NCBI RefSeq assembly: GCF_022601685.1
Contig: NZ_JAKUML010000010.1
Location: forward strand, 58,191 to 122,190
DNA: 64,000 nucleotides
Origin: Acinetobacter sedimenti
GTDB lineage: Bacteria; Pseudomonadota; Gammaproteobacteria; Pseudomonadales; Moraxellaceae
Direction of reading: 5' to 3'
In this document: positions 42,061 to 51,049 of the stretch, one piece after another
Layout of the letters: each line of letters starts with the position of its first letter
Position numbering within the stretch: the first letter of the stretch is position 1
Position numbers and translations under genes: made by a program
The notes under the pieces: model-generated
Databases searched by the model: none
The model's input: the letters and a program-made list of their open reading frames with translations, nothing else
Told to the model about the DNA's origin: nothing

Positions 42061-42486
42061 ATGAACTCGCCACAACCGTTTCAAGTGATTATCCAAGAAC
42101 AAGAAACTGGTTGTGGACTTGCCTCAGTCGCCAATCTCGTTGGTCGTTCTTACGCCGAAGTCAAAGCCGTTGCCAATTCAATTGGCATCTATGCAGAAGA
42201 TCAAGCGCTGTGGTCTGATACGGATTATGTCCGTAGGCTATTAAAACATTTCAATTTTGAGTGTTCAGCGTTAGAAATGCCTTTTACCCAGTGGGACGCA
42301 CTCCCCGACCTTGCTTTATTGGCAACAAAGTATCATGAGGATAATGGCAAATCCTTTTGGCATTGGGTGGTGTTTAAACGTATTGAAGGCAAGCCATATG
42401 TTTTAGATTCTGCCAGTTATTTAACTGAAAATTTGCGAACTGATTTTGAAGACATCCATCCAAAATGGTTTATTGAAATCTTATAG
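42061..42486 (+). CDS. Small C39-like cysteine peptidase domain protein
   Basis: A 141-residue cytoplasmic protein that is essentially only a C39-like papain-fold domain. QETGCGLASVANLVG supplies Q14 and the nucleophile C18, WHWVVF supplies H101 and YVLDSAS supplies D116, in the order and spacing of C39 peptidases. Bacteriocin exporters carry this domain fused to an ABC transporter, but here it is free-standing and has no leader or transporter nearby. No signal peptide. It follows the ABC1-family kinase at 37 bases on the same strand. The substrate is unknown; it may be a peptidase or a transferase-like relative. Confidence 0.75.
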   Translation: MNSPQPFQVIIQEQETGCGLASVANLVGRSYAEVKAVANSIGIYAEDQALWSDTDYVRRLLKHFNFECSALEMPFTQWDALPDLALLATKYHEDNGKSFWHWVVFKRIEGKPYVLDSASYLTENLRTDFEDIHPKWFIEIL

Positions 42487-42702
42487 CTTGGCAATTTTAA
42501 ATGTCAAAAAAGTCAATCCACAGAAAACAAACTTAATTAAATTTTAAAAATAGCACATATATTTCAATTATATAAATCACAATTAAGCAATTTGATCATT
42601 TGCCAATTTATCCAAATCAAATTTGTCAGCCCTGCGATAGTTTTTTTTTAAGGCTGTGCCAATATAGTTGTACACACGTATAAATACGCCAAGAGGATTG
42701 TG

Positions 42703-44001
42703 ATGAGTAAAACAATGTTTGATAAAGCGCAAGGCATCGGCTTGTCATTGATGACCAAACTTGCTTCGAGTGATGCACTTGATCAATTGAAACTACGCAA
42801 ATTCGTTGAGCGCTCGTTTTATCACGGTTCTCGCACAGGTTTTAGCACACTCTCGAAAACGCAGAAATTTTTAAAACCACAAAGTAAACAACCTCAACAA
42901 CGCTTGCAATCCCAGTCTAAAAATTTTTTTGACCTGAGCCTCACCGCAGAGCAAAGCATGCTTCGTGAAGCCTTACAACGCTTCGCCAAAGATGCAATTT
43001 ATCCAAGTGCGATGCAAGCGGATCATCAAAGCATTTTCCCAAGAAATTTATTGGAACAAGCCGATGAGTTAGCACTCAACTTTTATGCGCTTCCAGAGCA
43101 ATATGGCGGTGTCGCAACTGAGCAAAGTGCGGTGAGTAATGTCTTGATCGCTGAAGATTTGGCACGTGGCGACTTTAGTTTAGCCGCAGGATTACTCAGT
43201 ACATTTAGTGTGATTAATGCCATTACTCGTTGGGGAAATAGCGATATTCAAAGTCAATATTTGGCAGATTTTGCCGAGCAAACAGATATTCGTGCAAGCA
43301 TTGCTAGTCAAGAAAATACGCCTGCATTCAATCCTTTTGAACTCACCACACAAGCTGAGGCCTTAGATCAAGATTTCCAAATTAGTGGTGAAAAGACCAT
43401 GGTCGTCATGGGCGAATATGCTGATATTTTACTGGTCAATGCCATGTATCAAGGCAAACCTGAGCTCTTTATCATTGAGCGTGACGACAGCATCAGTATC
43501 CGCCAAAGCCCTGCGATGGGGCTACGTGCAGCAGAAACAGTGACCTTACGTTTTCACCAAACCCCGGCTCGTCGTTTAAGTTCAGAGGATTTCGATTATC
43601 AAGCTTTCTTGGACTTTGGACATTTGATGTGGTGTGCAATGGCGGTTGGTACCTGTGAAGCGGTCAAAGCCTACTGTATCCAATATGCCAATGAGCGTAC
43701 TGCTTTTGGCGAGCCGATTTCTCATCGTCAAAGTGTGGCATTTATGATTGCGGATATGGCGATTGAGATTGATGCAATGCGCATGTTGGTTTGGAATGCC
43801 GCAAGCCTTGCTGAAGCAGGAAAAGATTTTCATCGTGAAACTTATCTCGCACGCCTACTTTGCGCTGAAAAATCCATGAAAATAGGTACCGATGGCGTGC
43901 AAATCTTGGGCGGTCACGGCTTTACCAAAGAGCATCCTGTGGAGCGTTGGTATCGTGATTTAAGGGCGACGGCGATCATGCAATCTGGCCTACATGCTTA
44001 G
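42703..44001 (+). CDS. Acyl-CoA dehydrogenase family protein lacking the usual catalytic glutamate
   Basis: A 432-residue acyl-CoA dehydrogenase-like protein. An unusual N-terminal stretch of about 75 residues, Lys/Gln-rich, precedes the core (FFDLSLTAEQSMLREAL). The middle motif that is normally xTEPxxGSD reads ASQENTPAFNPF, and the C-terminal region GGHGFTKEHPVERWYRDLRATAIMQ stops at QSGLHA where active enzymes read YEGTxQ; glutamine takes the place of the catalytic glutamate and the tail is cut short. It lies 160 bases ahead of a canonical paralog in the same direction. A catalytically inactive partner in a mixed oligomer is possible. GAGGA precedes ATG 42703. Confidence 0.85.
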   Translation: MSKTMFDKAQGIGLSLMTKLASSDALDQLKLRKFVERSFYHGSRTGFSTLSKTQKFLKPQSKQPQQRLQSQSKNFFDLSLTAEQSMLREALQRFAKDAIYPSAMQADHQSIFPRNLLEQADELALNFYALPEQYGGVATEQSAVSNVLIAEDLARGDFSLAAGLLSTFSVINAITRWGNSDIQSQYLADFAEQTDIRASIASQENTPAFNPFELTTQAEALDQDFQISGEKTMVVMGEYADILLVNAMYQGKPELFIIERDDSISIRQSPAMGLRAAETVTLRFHQTPARRLSSEDFDYQAFLDFGHLMWCAMAVGTCEAVKAYCIQYANERTAFGEPISHRQSVAFMIADMAIEIDAMRMLVWNAASLAEAGKDFHRETYLARLLCAEKSMKIGTDGVQILGGHGFTKEHPVERWYRDLRATAIMQSGLHA

Positions 44002-44128
44002 ATCGTCAAATGACTTCAACTCCACTACTGCGTTACCCTCGATCACAGTACCTCATGTACAGCTTCACTCAGGTGCCTTGTATTGGAATTAAATTCATTC
44101 GACGATCGGTGAATTTAAGTCATTCAAC
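44001..44128. repeat. Imperfect palindrome between two acyl-CoA dehydrogenase genes
   Basis: Arms at 44001-44023 and 44085-44107 match at 19 of 23 positions as an inverted repeat, with about 60 bases between; three of the four differences would be G-U pairs in a minus-strand RNA. A third related segment (AAGTCATT) at 44117-44124 could compete for the left arm. The inner part holds GTACCTCATGTAC. I recall similar palindromic spacers as dispersed elements in Acinetobacter and other gammaproteobacteria. Confidence 0.5.
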
Positions 44129-44161
44129 AAAGAATTAAGGAAAATTAAGGAATAAAAGACC

Positions 44162-45382
44162 ATGAATTTACAAAATCCAAAAAAATTCCGCATGCTCGTC
44201 AGCCAAGCGCAAGAAGTGGCACTCAACGTATTGCGCCCGATTTCACGCAAATATGACAAAGCAGAACACGCCTATCCAAAAGAACTCGACATGCTTGCAT
44301 CCTTAGTTGATGGCATGAACGAAGGTGGTGAAGGCATGAATGCAGGTGCTGCAGGCGCAGGGAAACGAGGTGAAAGTAAGCAGAGCGAAAGCAACCACGA
44401 AGGTGTGCGTAACGGCACAAATATGTCTACTGCGCTCAGCATCATTGAAATGTGCTATGGCGATACAGGCTTATTACTATCCATGCCACGTCAAGGCTTA
44501 GGCAACTCTGCGATCGCTGCGGTTGCCAATGATGAGCAACTTGAACGCTTTAAAAATACGTGGGCAGCAATGGCGATTACCGAGCCAAGCTGTGGCTCGG
44601 ACTCTGCTGCGATTCGCACCACAGCAACCAAAGACGGTGACCACTATATTCTAAATGGTGAAAAAATCTTTGTTACATCAGGTGACCGTGCCGATAGCGT
44701 CGTAGTTTGGGCAACTTTAGATCGTAAAGTTGGTCGTGCTGCGATCAAGTCTTTTGTGGTGGAAAAAGGCACAGCAGGCATGAAAGTTGAACGCTTAGAA
44801 CATAAGCTCGGTATCAAAGCCTCTGATACAGCAGTGATTAGCTTTACCGACTGCCGTGTCCCTGCGGAAAATCTGTTGGGTAATGCCGAAGTCGATGTGG
44901 CAAAAGGCTTTGCTGGTGTTATGGAAACCTTTGACAATACACGTCCACTCGTTGCTGCAATGGCTGTTGGTTGTGCTAAAGCATCGCTAGAGCGCATCAA
45001 GCAAATCTTCAAAGATCAGCTTGATGACAGCTACAGTACGCCCTATTTGCAAACTTCAAATTTGGCGGCACAAATCTATCGCATGGAAGCCGAATGGGAG
45101 TCTGCTCGCCTGCTTACACTTAAAGCGACATGGATGGCAGATAATAAGATGCCAAACTCCAAAGAAGCATCCATCGCCAAAGCCAAAGCAGGACGTATCG
45201 GTAATGACATTACTTTGAAATGTGTCGAACTCGCTGCAAGTCTAGGCTATGGTGAAGATGAGTTGTTAGAAAAATGGGCACGTGACTCAAAGATTCTTGA
45301 TATTTTCGAGGGGACTCAGCAGATTCAGCAGCTCATCATTGCTCGACGTGAGCTTGGTAAATCATCGAGTGAATTAAAATAA
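44162..45382 (+). CDS. Acyl-CoA dehydrogenase
   Basis: FAD enzyme that introduces the 2,3-double bond in acyl-CoA. The 406-residue protein has canonical motifs: MAITEPSCGSDSAAIRTTA, YILNGEKIFVTSGDRAD, and near the end ILDIFEGTQQIQQLIIARRELG with the catalytic glutamate. An odd feature is a Gly/Ala/Glu/Lys low-complexity insert at about residues 50-85 (NEGGEGMNAGAAGAGKRG) inside the N-terminal helical domain. AAGGAATAAAAG lies before ATG. It is read in the same direction as the atypical paralog upstream; both are probably transcribed together, with a terminator at 45421. Confidence 0.92.
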   Translation: MNLQNPKKFRMLVSQAQEVALNVLRPISRKYDKAEHAYPKELDMLASLVDGMNEGGEGMNAGAAGAGKRGESKQSESNHEGVRNGTNMSTALSIIEMCYGDTGLLLSMPRQGLGNSAIAAVANDEQLERFKNTWAAMAITEPSCGSDSAAIRTTATKDGDHYILNGEKIFVTSGDRADSVVVWATLDRKVGRAAIKSFVVEKGTAGMKVERLEHKLGIKASDTAVISFTDCRVPAENLLGNAEVDVAKGFAGVMETFDNTRPLVAAMAVGCAKASLERIKQIFKDQLDDSYSTPYLQTSNLAAQIYRMEAEWESARLLTLKATWMADNKMPNSKEASIAKAKAGRIGNDITLKCVELAASLGYGEDELLEKWARDSKILDIFEGTQQIQQLIIARRELGKSSSELK

Positions 45383-45419
45383 CACTTCGATCCTGTTACA
45401 ACACAAATTTAACAAATTT

Positions 45420-45452
45420 AGATGACGCATTTTCGAATGCGTCATTTTTTTA
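45420..45452 (+). terminator. Terminator after the acyl-CoA dehydrogenase
   Basis: Perfect ten-base arms ATGACGCATT / AATGCGTCAT with a TTCG tetraloop and seven T. Confidence 0.92.
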
Positions 45453-45820
45453 ACTCATTGTAATATTTACTTAAAGAAACAAGACTTCATCATTTCAACT
45501 ATTTACTAATATTTCATCATTGCTTTAATTGTGAAGTAAGGATGTGCTTTGCAATTCATGAGAATTTGTCATTACATTTTCAATGAATATCTTAATTTGT
45601 AATAGTGAGTTTGCAATCTTCTTCATACTTATTTTCAGGTATATCAGAAGTTTAGCTCACTTTAGAAAAATAAATTGGCAAAGCAGTCAAATCTTTCGCT
45701 CTGTAGATTATTGATTTCGCTGTTTTATTAATCTCTAGAATGTATTTCAACACTTTGACTTATGCTCATATTTTTGACGTATGGTCATGTTGCTATTCAG
45801 TCACTTTTGGAGGAGTTTCT
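45453..45820. promoter_or_regulatory. AT-rich upstream region of fadE
   Basis: About 370 bases with no coding signal. TTTGCAAT occurs twice (about 45548 and 45611). It probably contains the fadE promoter and fatty-acid-responsive control, but I see no certain operator. Confidence 0.35.
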
Positions 45821-48280
45821 ATGGTCTTTCTTCTAAGTCTTCTTGTTATTTTATTTGCCCTGTGGGCAGTGTTCTTTTGGCAACTCTCTCGCTTTGTTGG
45901 TGCATTGATCGTCATCGGTGTCAGTATTTTGATGGCACTATGGACGCCGTGGTCGCTCCTGCTCGGCTTACCGTTGATCATTGCCAGTATCATCGTCGTG
46001 ATTGATCCACTGCGTATGTCGATCATCACAAAACCTGCTTATAAAACCCTTGCTAACGCAATGCCTTCTATGAGTGTGACCGAACGTGAAGCACTGGATG
46101 CAGGGACCAGTTGGTGGGAAAAAGAGTTATTTATGGGTGCGCCCAATTGGGAAACTTTTGAGCAATATCCATTCCCACAGCTCAGTAACGAAGAACAATC
46201 TTTTATTGATAATGAAGTGGAAGAATTGTGTAACATGCTTGATGAGTGGGATATTCACCATCATCACAAAGATTTACCACCAGAAGCATGGCAATTTATC
46301 AAAGATAAAGGCTTTCTCGGCTTAATCATTCCAAAAGAATATGGCGGTAAAGAATTCACACCGTTTGCGCAAAGTCGCATCATGAGTAAAATTTCAACTC
46401 GTTCGCTTACAGCAGCGGTGAGCTGTATGGTGCCAAACTCTTTAGGACCGGGCGAGCTATTACTGCATTATGGTACGCAAGCGCAGAAAGATCGTTATCT
46501 CCCAGGCTTAGCCAATGGTACAGAGATTCCATGCTTTGGTTTGACCAGTCCAGAAGCTGGCTCGGATGCAGGTGCGATTCCTGATACAGGTGTGGTCTGC
46601 ATGGGTGAGTTTGAAGGTCAGCAAGTGCTTGGTCTAAAAATGAACTTTTCTAAACGTTGGATTACCCTTGCACCGATTGCAACGGTCATTGGCGTGGCAT
46701 TTAAGCTCTATGATCCAGACGGTCTGCTCGGCGATAGCAACAAGCAAGACTACGGTATTACTTGTGCCTTGATTCCATCGTCACATGACGGTGTTGAAGT
46801 CGGTCCTCGACATAATCCGGGTTCACCATTTATGAATGGTACGGTCGAGGCCAAAGATGTCTTTGTGCCACTCGACTACATTATCGGTGGTGTGGAAAAT
46901 GCAGGTAAAGGCTGGCGAATGCTGATGGAGTGCTTGAGTGTGGGTCGTGGTATTTCCCTGCCTGCCTTGTCTACTGGTGCAGGTGAAATGATGTACCTTA
47001 ATGTCGGTGCATTCGCTAAGATTCGTGAACAATTCAAATTATCTGTAGGTCACTTTGAAGGTGTACAAGAAGCAACTTCGGATATTGCCAGTGATGCTTA
47101 CATGCTTGAAGCGTTCCGCTATATGGTGACATGTGGTCTAAATCAAGGTGGCAAGCCTGCGATGATGACTGCAATTGCAAAATACTATGCGACTGAAACT
47201 ATGCGTCGAAGCATCAATCACGGTATGGACGTGGTTGGTGGTCGTGCCATTCAACTTGGACCTCGCAACTTCTTAGGGCTTGCATATCAAGCGATTCCTG
47301 TGTCGATCACAGTAGAAGGCGCAAATATCTTGAGCCGTTCATTGATGATCTTTGGTCAAGGTTCGATGCGTAGTCATCCGTATCTATTCGACGAACTACA
47401 ACTTCTACAGGCGGAAAATCCTGCTACAGCCCTGCCTGAGTTTGACAAGATTTTGTATCGTCATCTTGGCTATACCTTTAATCGTGTGGCACGCTCATTT
47501 GCTTATGCCTTCACAGGCGGTAGCTATGATGCACCAACTACAGCTGATGACTTTAGCGAACCATATTACAAGTCGATCAACCGCTTAAGTGCAAACTTCG
47601 CCTTTACAGCAGATATGTGCTTAGGTTTACTTGCAGGAGATATTAAACGTAAAGAAATGCTGTCTGGGCGTTTGGCAGATATGATCTCACATCTGTTTAT
47701 TGCCACGGCGATCTTGAAGTTTTATGAAAATGGGCAACGCACCGAAGCCGATCAACTACATGCACAATTGGCTTTGGACAAGAGCTTGTATCAAGTGCAA
47801 GAAGCATTCTATGGTTTGATTGATAATTTTCCAATTCGCTTACCTGCGATTTTGGTAAAATTGATTTGCTTCCCATTCGGTCGTCCATTTGAAAAACCAT
47901 CGGATAAACTTAAAGGCAAGCTCGGTCAATTGATCATGACCGATAATAGCTTCCGTGATGTCCTGAAAAAACATGTGCATTACAGCCTTGATCCAGAAGA
48001 TGTGACTGGTCGCATGGAAAGTACATTCCAAATGTTACTCAAGATCGAACCACTTTGGCAGAAGTTTAAACGTGCTGAAAGCAAAGGTCAGTTCAAAGGT
48101 TTAACTTTCCAAGAACATTTGGACGATGCCGTGACTCAAAGCTTTGTCACAGCCGAAGAAGCATCACAAATCGCTGAATACAACATCAAGCGTTTTGACA
48201 GTATGCTGACCGATATTTTTGATATGAAGATCGATCAAACGCTTCCATTAGACAATCCTTATATTGAAAAAGAACTTTAA
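45821..48280 (+). CDS. fadE: Acyl-CoA dehydrogenase FadE (long type)
   Basis: First step of long-chain fatty acid beta-oxidation. The 819-residue protein matches the FadE type (E. coli 814): two or three N-terminal hydrophobic segments (VFLLSLLVILFALWAVFF then LIVIGVSILMAL), an acyl-CoA dehydrogenase core (GLIIPKEYGGKEFTPFAQS, CFGLTSPEAGSDAGAIPDTG, MDVVGGRAIQLGPRNFLG) and a long helical C-terminal extension unique to FadE. GGAGGAG lies six bases before ATG 45821; the frame continues upstream to 45740 without support. A terminator follows at 48299. Confidence 0.95.
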   Translation: MVFLLSLLVILFALWAVFFWQLSRFVGALIVIGVSILMALWTPWSLLLGLPLIIASIIVVIDPLRMSIITKPAYKTLANAMPSMSVTEREALDAGTSWWEKELFMGAPNWETFEQYPFPQLSNEEQSFIDNEVEELCNMLDEWDIHHHHKDLPPEAWQFIKDKGFLGLIIPKEYGGKEFTPFAQSRIMSKISTRSLTAAVSCMVPNSLGPGELLLHYGTQAQKDRYLPGLANGTEIPCFGLTSPEAGSDAGAIPDTGVVCMGEFEGQQVLGLKMNFSKRWITLAPIATVIGVAFKLYDPDGLLGDSNKQDYGITCALIPSSHDGVEVGPRHNPGSPFMNGTVEAKDVFVPLDYIIGGVENAGKGWRMLMECLSVGRGISLPALSTGAGEMMYLNVGAFAKIREQFKLSVGHFEGVQEATSDIASDAYMLEAFRYMVTCGLNQGGKPAMMTAIAKYYATETMRRSINHGMDVVGGRAIQLGPRNFLGLAYQAIPVSITVEGANILSRSLMIFGQGSMRSHPYLFDELQLLQAENPATALPEFDKILYRHLGYTFNRVARSFAYAFTGGSYDAPTTADDFSEPYYKSINRLSANFAFTADMCLGLLAGDIKRKEMLSGRLADMISHLFIATAILKFYENGQRTEADQLHAQLALDKSLYQVQEAFYGLIDNFPIRLPAILVKLICFPFGRPFEKPSDKLKGKLGQLIMTDNSFRDVLKKHVHYSLDPEDVTGRMESTFQMLLKIEPLWQKFKRAESKGQFKGLTFQEHLDDAVTQSFVTAEEASQIAEYNIKRFDSMLTDIFDMKIDQTLPLDNPYIEKEL

Positions 48281-48296
48281 TTCCTTCAAAAATATG

Positions 48297-48325
48297 AGCC
48301 CCAAATTTCGATTTGGGACTTTTCT
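48297..48325 (+). terminator. Terminator after fadE
   Basis: GCCCCAAAT / ATTTGGGAC stem with a short loop and TTTT; it lies between fadE and the DUF2218 gene. Confidence 0.65.
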
Positions 48326-48350
48326 CATGACATGCTATCAGGAGTAACAC

Positions 48351-48641
48351 ATGACACACTCTAGTCAACTCAATATCAACACTGACAATGCCGAAATCAT
48401 CATCAAAAAACTGGTCAACCATTGGCGTCACAAGATGGAAATTACCCAAGAAAATAATATTTCCACCATTCCATTTTCTGAAACTGCACATGCAACGCTA
48501 GAACATCAGCCAAATCAACTGATCGCAACATTACATACCGAACAGCAAGAAGACTTAGAAAAATTGCAAAATGTGGTACTCGATCATCTCAATCGTATGG
48601 CAAAACAAGAATTTGCAAATACGTGGCATCCTTTAACTTGA
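48351..48641 (+). CDS. DUF2218 family protein
   Basis: A 96-residue soluble protein of the DUF2218 family. Visible family pattern: DNAEIIIKKLVNHWRHKMEI at the N-terminus, a beta strand NNISTIPFSETAHATLEH, and LEKLQNVVLDHLNRMAKQEF with the conserved DHLxRMA near the end. These small alpha-beta proteins are frequently next to siderophore or iron-related genes in other bacteria; here it follows fadE and has its own terminator at 48806. Function unknown. AGGAGTAACAC precedes the ATG. Confidence 0.8.
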   Translation: MTHSSQLNINTDNAEIIIKKLVNHWRHKMEITQENNISTIPFSETAHATLEHQPNQLIATLHTEQQEDLEKLQNVVLDHLNRMAKQEFANTWHPLT

Positions 48642-48804
48642 TCAAACTTAAGTGTTACTTTGACTTATTTTCAATATTTTAAAGTTATTGCTTGTATTCC
48701 ATGATTGACTCAGTTATAAATTGTCTAAGTCAGTGAGAAACATCTAAATTGTTTATATATTTAAATAGTTTATGCCAATTTACAATGAGTTTTCACGGTT
48801 ATAT

Positions 48805-48840
48805 GGCAGTCTAACATCAGCGCTAGACTGCTTTTTTTTG
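48805..48840 (+). terminator. Terminator after the DUF2218 gene
   Basis: GCAGTCTA (48806-48813) / TAGACTGC (48824-48831) stem followed by eight T. Confidence 0.85.
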
Positions 48841-48913
48841 CCTGGTTTTTTTAACATAGCTTTTTTAGTTTAAAGTCTACCGTTTCGTTTGAATAACATT
48901 GATCAATAAAAGT

Positions 48914-50236
48914 TTAACGACTTTCTGCCATCAGATGTTCAATATCATCAATGGATTTCACTACATCTTTAGTGAGAATCAACGGCGTATCATTGGTCAG
49001 TACTACATCATCTTCGATACGAATACCGATCCCACGCCACTTCTCATCGACGCTTTCATCATCGGGCGCAATGTATAGTCCAGGCTCAACAGTGACTACC
49101 ATACCTTCTTGATAAGCACGCCATTCACCATTTACTTTGTATTGCCCGACATCATGCACATCCATACCAAGCCAGTGCCCTGTGCCGTGCATAAAAAATT
49201 GATTGTACGCTTCGGTTTCGATCAGCTCATTCAGCTCACCTTTGAGTAAGCCAAGATCAACTAAACCTTCCGTAAGAATACGAAGCACTTGCTCATGAGG
49301 CAGTTTGTAATGATTACCCACTCGTGTTGCATCTATCGCAGCCAGTTGCGCAGTCAACACAACCTCATACAAGGCTTTTTGTTCCCCAGTAAATTTGCCG
49401 TTAACTGGGAAAGTACGAGTAATATCACCTGCATAGTATTGATATTCACAGCCTGCATCGATCAAGACCAAGTCGCCTGATTTGAGCATTTGATTGTTTT
49501 CGACATAATGCAAAATACAAGCGTTTGCGCCACCACCGACGATGGTATTGTAAGCAGGCACACCGCCATACTGTCCAAACACATAATGCAACTCAGCTTC
49601 CAAGGCATATTCCATCATTTCAGGTCGGACTTTTTGCATGGCACGCGTATGCGCTTCTGCGCTGATTTTCCCAGCCATTTGCATTAATGCGAGCTCATCG
49701 GCGGATTTAATCAAACGCATCTCATCGAGTAAGCCATCAAGTTGAATCAAATGCTGTGGCGCTCGATCACCTTGACGTTGTTTGAGCTGAACCGCATGAC
49801 ACCATTCGCCAACTCGGACATCGAACTTCTTAGTCTGACCAAAACGGACATACAATTTGTCTTTGCCAGCAAGTAGAGAAATGATTTCATCGTCCAAATC
49901 TTCAATCACAAAGGCTTGATCTGCGCCATATTGCGCTAATGCACCCTCAATCCCTGCACGATAACCATTCCAAATTTCTAAGGCACGATTACGCTCACGG
50001 CAGAATAAGGTGTAACACAGCTCGCCTTGATCATCTGTTTCCAGTACCGCTACTGCTTCAGGCTCAGCAAATCCTGTTAAATAGTAAAAACTACTGTCAG
50101 GACGATATTTATAATCTGCATCTCGATTGCGGTACATTTCCTCACGGGTAGCGATAATGGCGATGGCATTAGCGCCCATTGCTTGAGCAAGTTGCTGACG
50201 ACGTGAGGCAAAAACGGATTGATCGAGACTAGACAT
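48914..50236 (-). CDS. pepP: Xaa-Pro aminopeptidase (aminopeptidase P)
   Basis: Removes N-terminal residues before proline. The 440-residue protein has the creatinase-like N-terminal domain and the pita-bread metallopeptidase fold with metal ligands in LIDAGCEYQYYAGDITRTF (Asp, Asp), GTGHWLGMDVHDVG (His), VVTVEPGLY (Glu) and GIRIEDDVVLT (Glu). ATG 50236 (MSSLDQSVF) has AAGG upstream; the frame runs on to 50293 without support. It lies downstream of the UPF0149 gene on the same strand, the classical ygfB-pepP order; the ubiquinone hydroxylases that follow in E. coli are placed 3 kb away instead. Confidence 0.95.
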   Translation of the reverse strand: MSSLDQSVFASRRQQLAQAMGANAIAIIATREEMYRNRDADYKYRPDSSFYYLTGFAEPEAVAVLETDDQGELCYTLFCRERNRALEIWNGYRAGIEGALAQYGADQAFVIEDLDDEIISLLAGKDKLYVRFGQTKKFDVRVGEWCHAVQLKQRQGDRAPQHLIQLDGLLDEMRLIKSADELALMQMAGKISAEAHTRAMQKVRPEMMEYALEAELHYVFGQYGGVPAYNTIVGGGANACILHYVENNQMLKSGDLVLIDAGCEYQYYAGDITRTFPVNGKFTGEQKALYEVVLTAQLAAIDATRVGNHYKLPHEQVLRILTEGLVDLGLLKGELNELIETEAYNQFFMHGTGHWLGMDVHDVGQYKVNGEWRAYQEGMVVTVEPGLYIAPDDESVDEKWRGIGIRIEDDVVLTNDTPLILTKDVVKSIDDIEHLMAESR

Positions 50237-50361
50237 AACATACCTTTTTTCAAAAAGTCTCCCCTGTAAGGGGAGATTTAGAGAGGTTTTCATGTAGGTA
50301 TACCTTATTTCTCACTAGGAATACCTTGATAAATTAGCGTAAATTTAATTTCTATTTATAT

Positions 50362-50985
50362 TTAACTTGGACGGTGCGGTGTAAACATTTCCACCACATT
50401 TGACGCATTTTTGCTTTGTGAGGCTTTCAAGTGTGAACCTTTGAGCAATGCAGTTTCTGCCACATCGACTTTTTTACGTCCTGTAGACAGGCTGACTGGG
50501 ATTAAACGTACAAACTCATACAGCTCATTATAGCTGAGCTCGCCCTCTTCATCGTCATCTTCCGCTTCGAATTCAACTGAAGCCACATCTTGCAAATGCT
50601 CAATCCATTCGGCTTCATCACCACGAATATGTCCCGATGCAATTCCAAAACCAAGCACTACACCCGCACACCAGTCTGCCAACGCATCAACACGTTCACC
50701 GAGCAAATGCTGATCATCAGGCAACATTGGTAAATAGTCCAATTCATCATCATGTAAAGATGCAGCAATATCTTCTGCTTCATCAGTTAAAAGCTGTAAA
50801 GCCTCCGCAGATAACTCAGGCACTTGTAGACTATCGAGGATCGCTTGCCACTCTTCCAATGTCGGCGCCTGCGTTACACAAACAATACCTGTCAAGATAC
50901 CGTGTAACTCACTTGGACTTGATAACTCTTCGATGCCGTTAAAAGCATCATGCCACTCATTCCAACCTGTAATATCGTCTTGCAT
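50362..50985 (-). CDS. UPF0149 (YgfB/YecA) family protein
   Basis: A 207-residue protein of the YgfB group: GWNEWHDAFNGIEELSSPSELHGILTG at the N-terminus, LADWCAGVVLGFGIASG in the middle and YNELYEFVRLIPVSL towards the end. The middle and N-terminus are strongly acidic. YgfB homologues in Pseudomonas act as modulators of antibiotic-related gene control; here only the family is certain. The last forty residues (KKVDVAETALLKG...) extend past the domain. It is the first gene of a ygfB-pepP unit. ATG 50985 is preferred; a TTG at 50997 is in the same frame. Confidence 0.88.
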   Translation of the reverse strand: MQDDITGWNEWHDAFNGIEELSSPSELHGILTGIVCVTQAPTLEEWQAILDSLQVPELSAEALQLLTDEAEDIAASLHDDELDYLPMLPDDQHLLGERVDALADWCAGVVLGFGIASGHIRGDEAEWIEHLQDVASVEFEAEDDDEEGELSYNELYEFVRLIPVSLSTGRKKVDVAETALLKGSHLKASQSKNASNVVEMFTPHRPS

Positions 50986-51049
50986 TCGTCTTTCCAATCT
51001 CTATACTGCTAGTATATTATCGAGTAAATAGGCATTGTGCGATACCACT

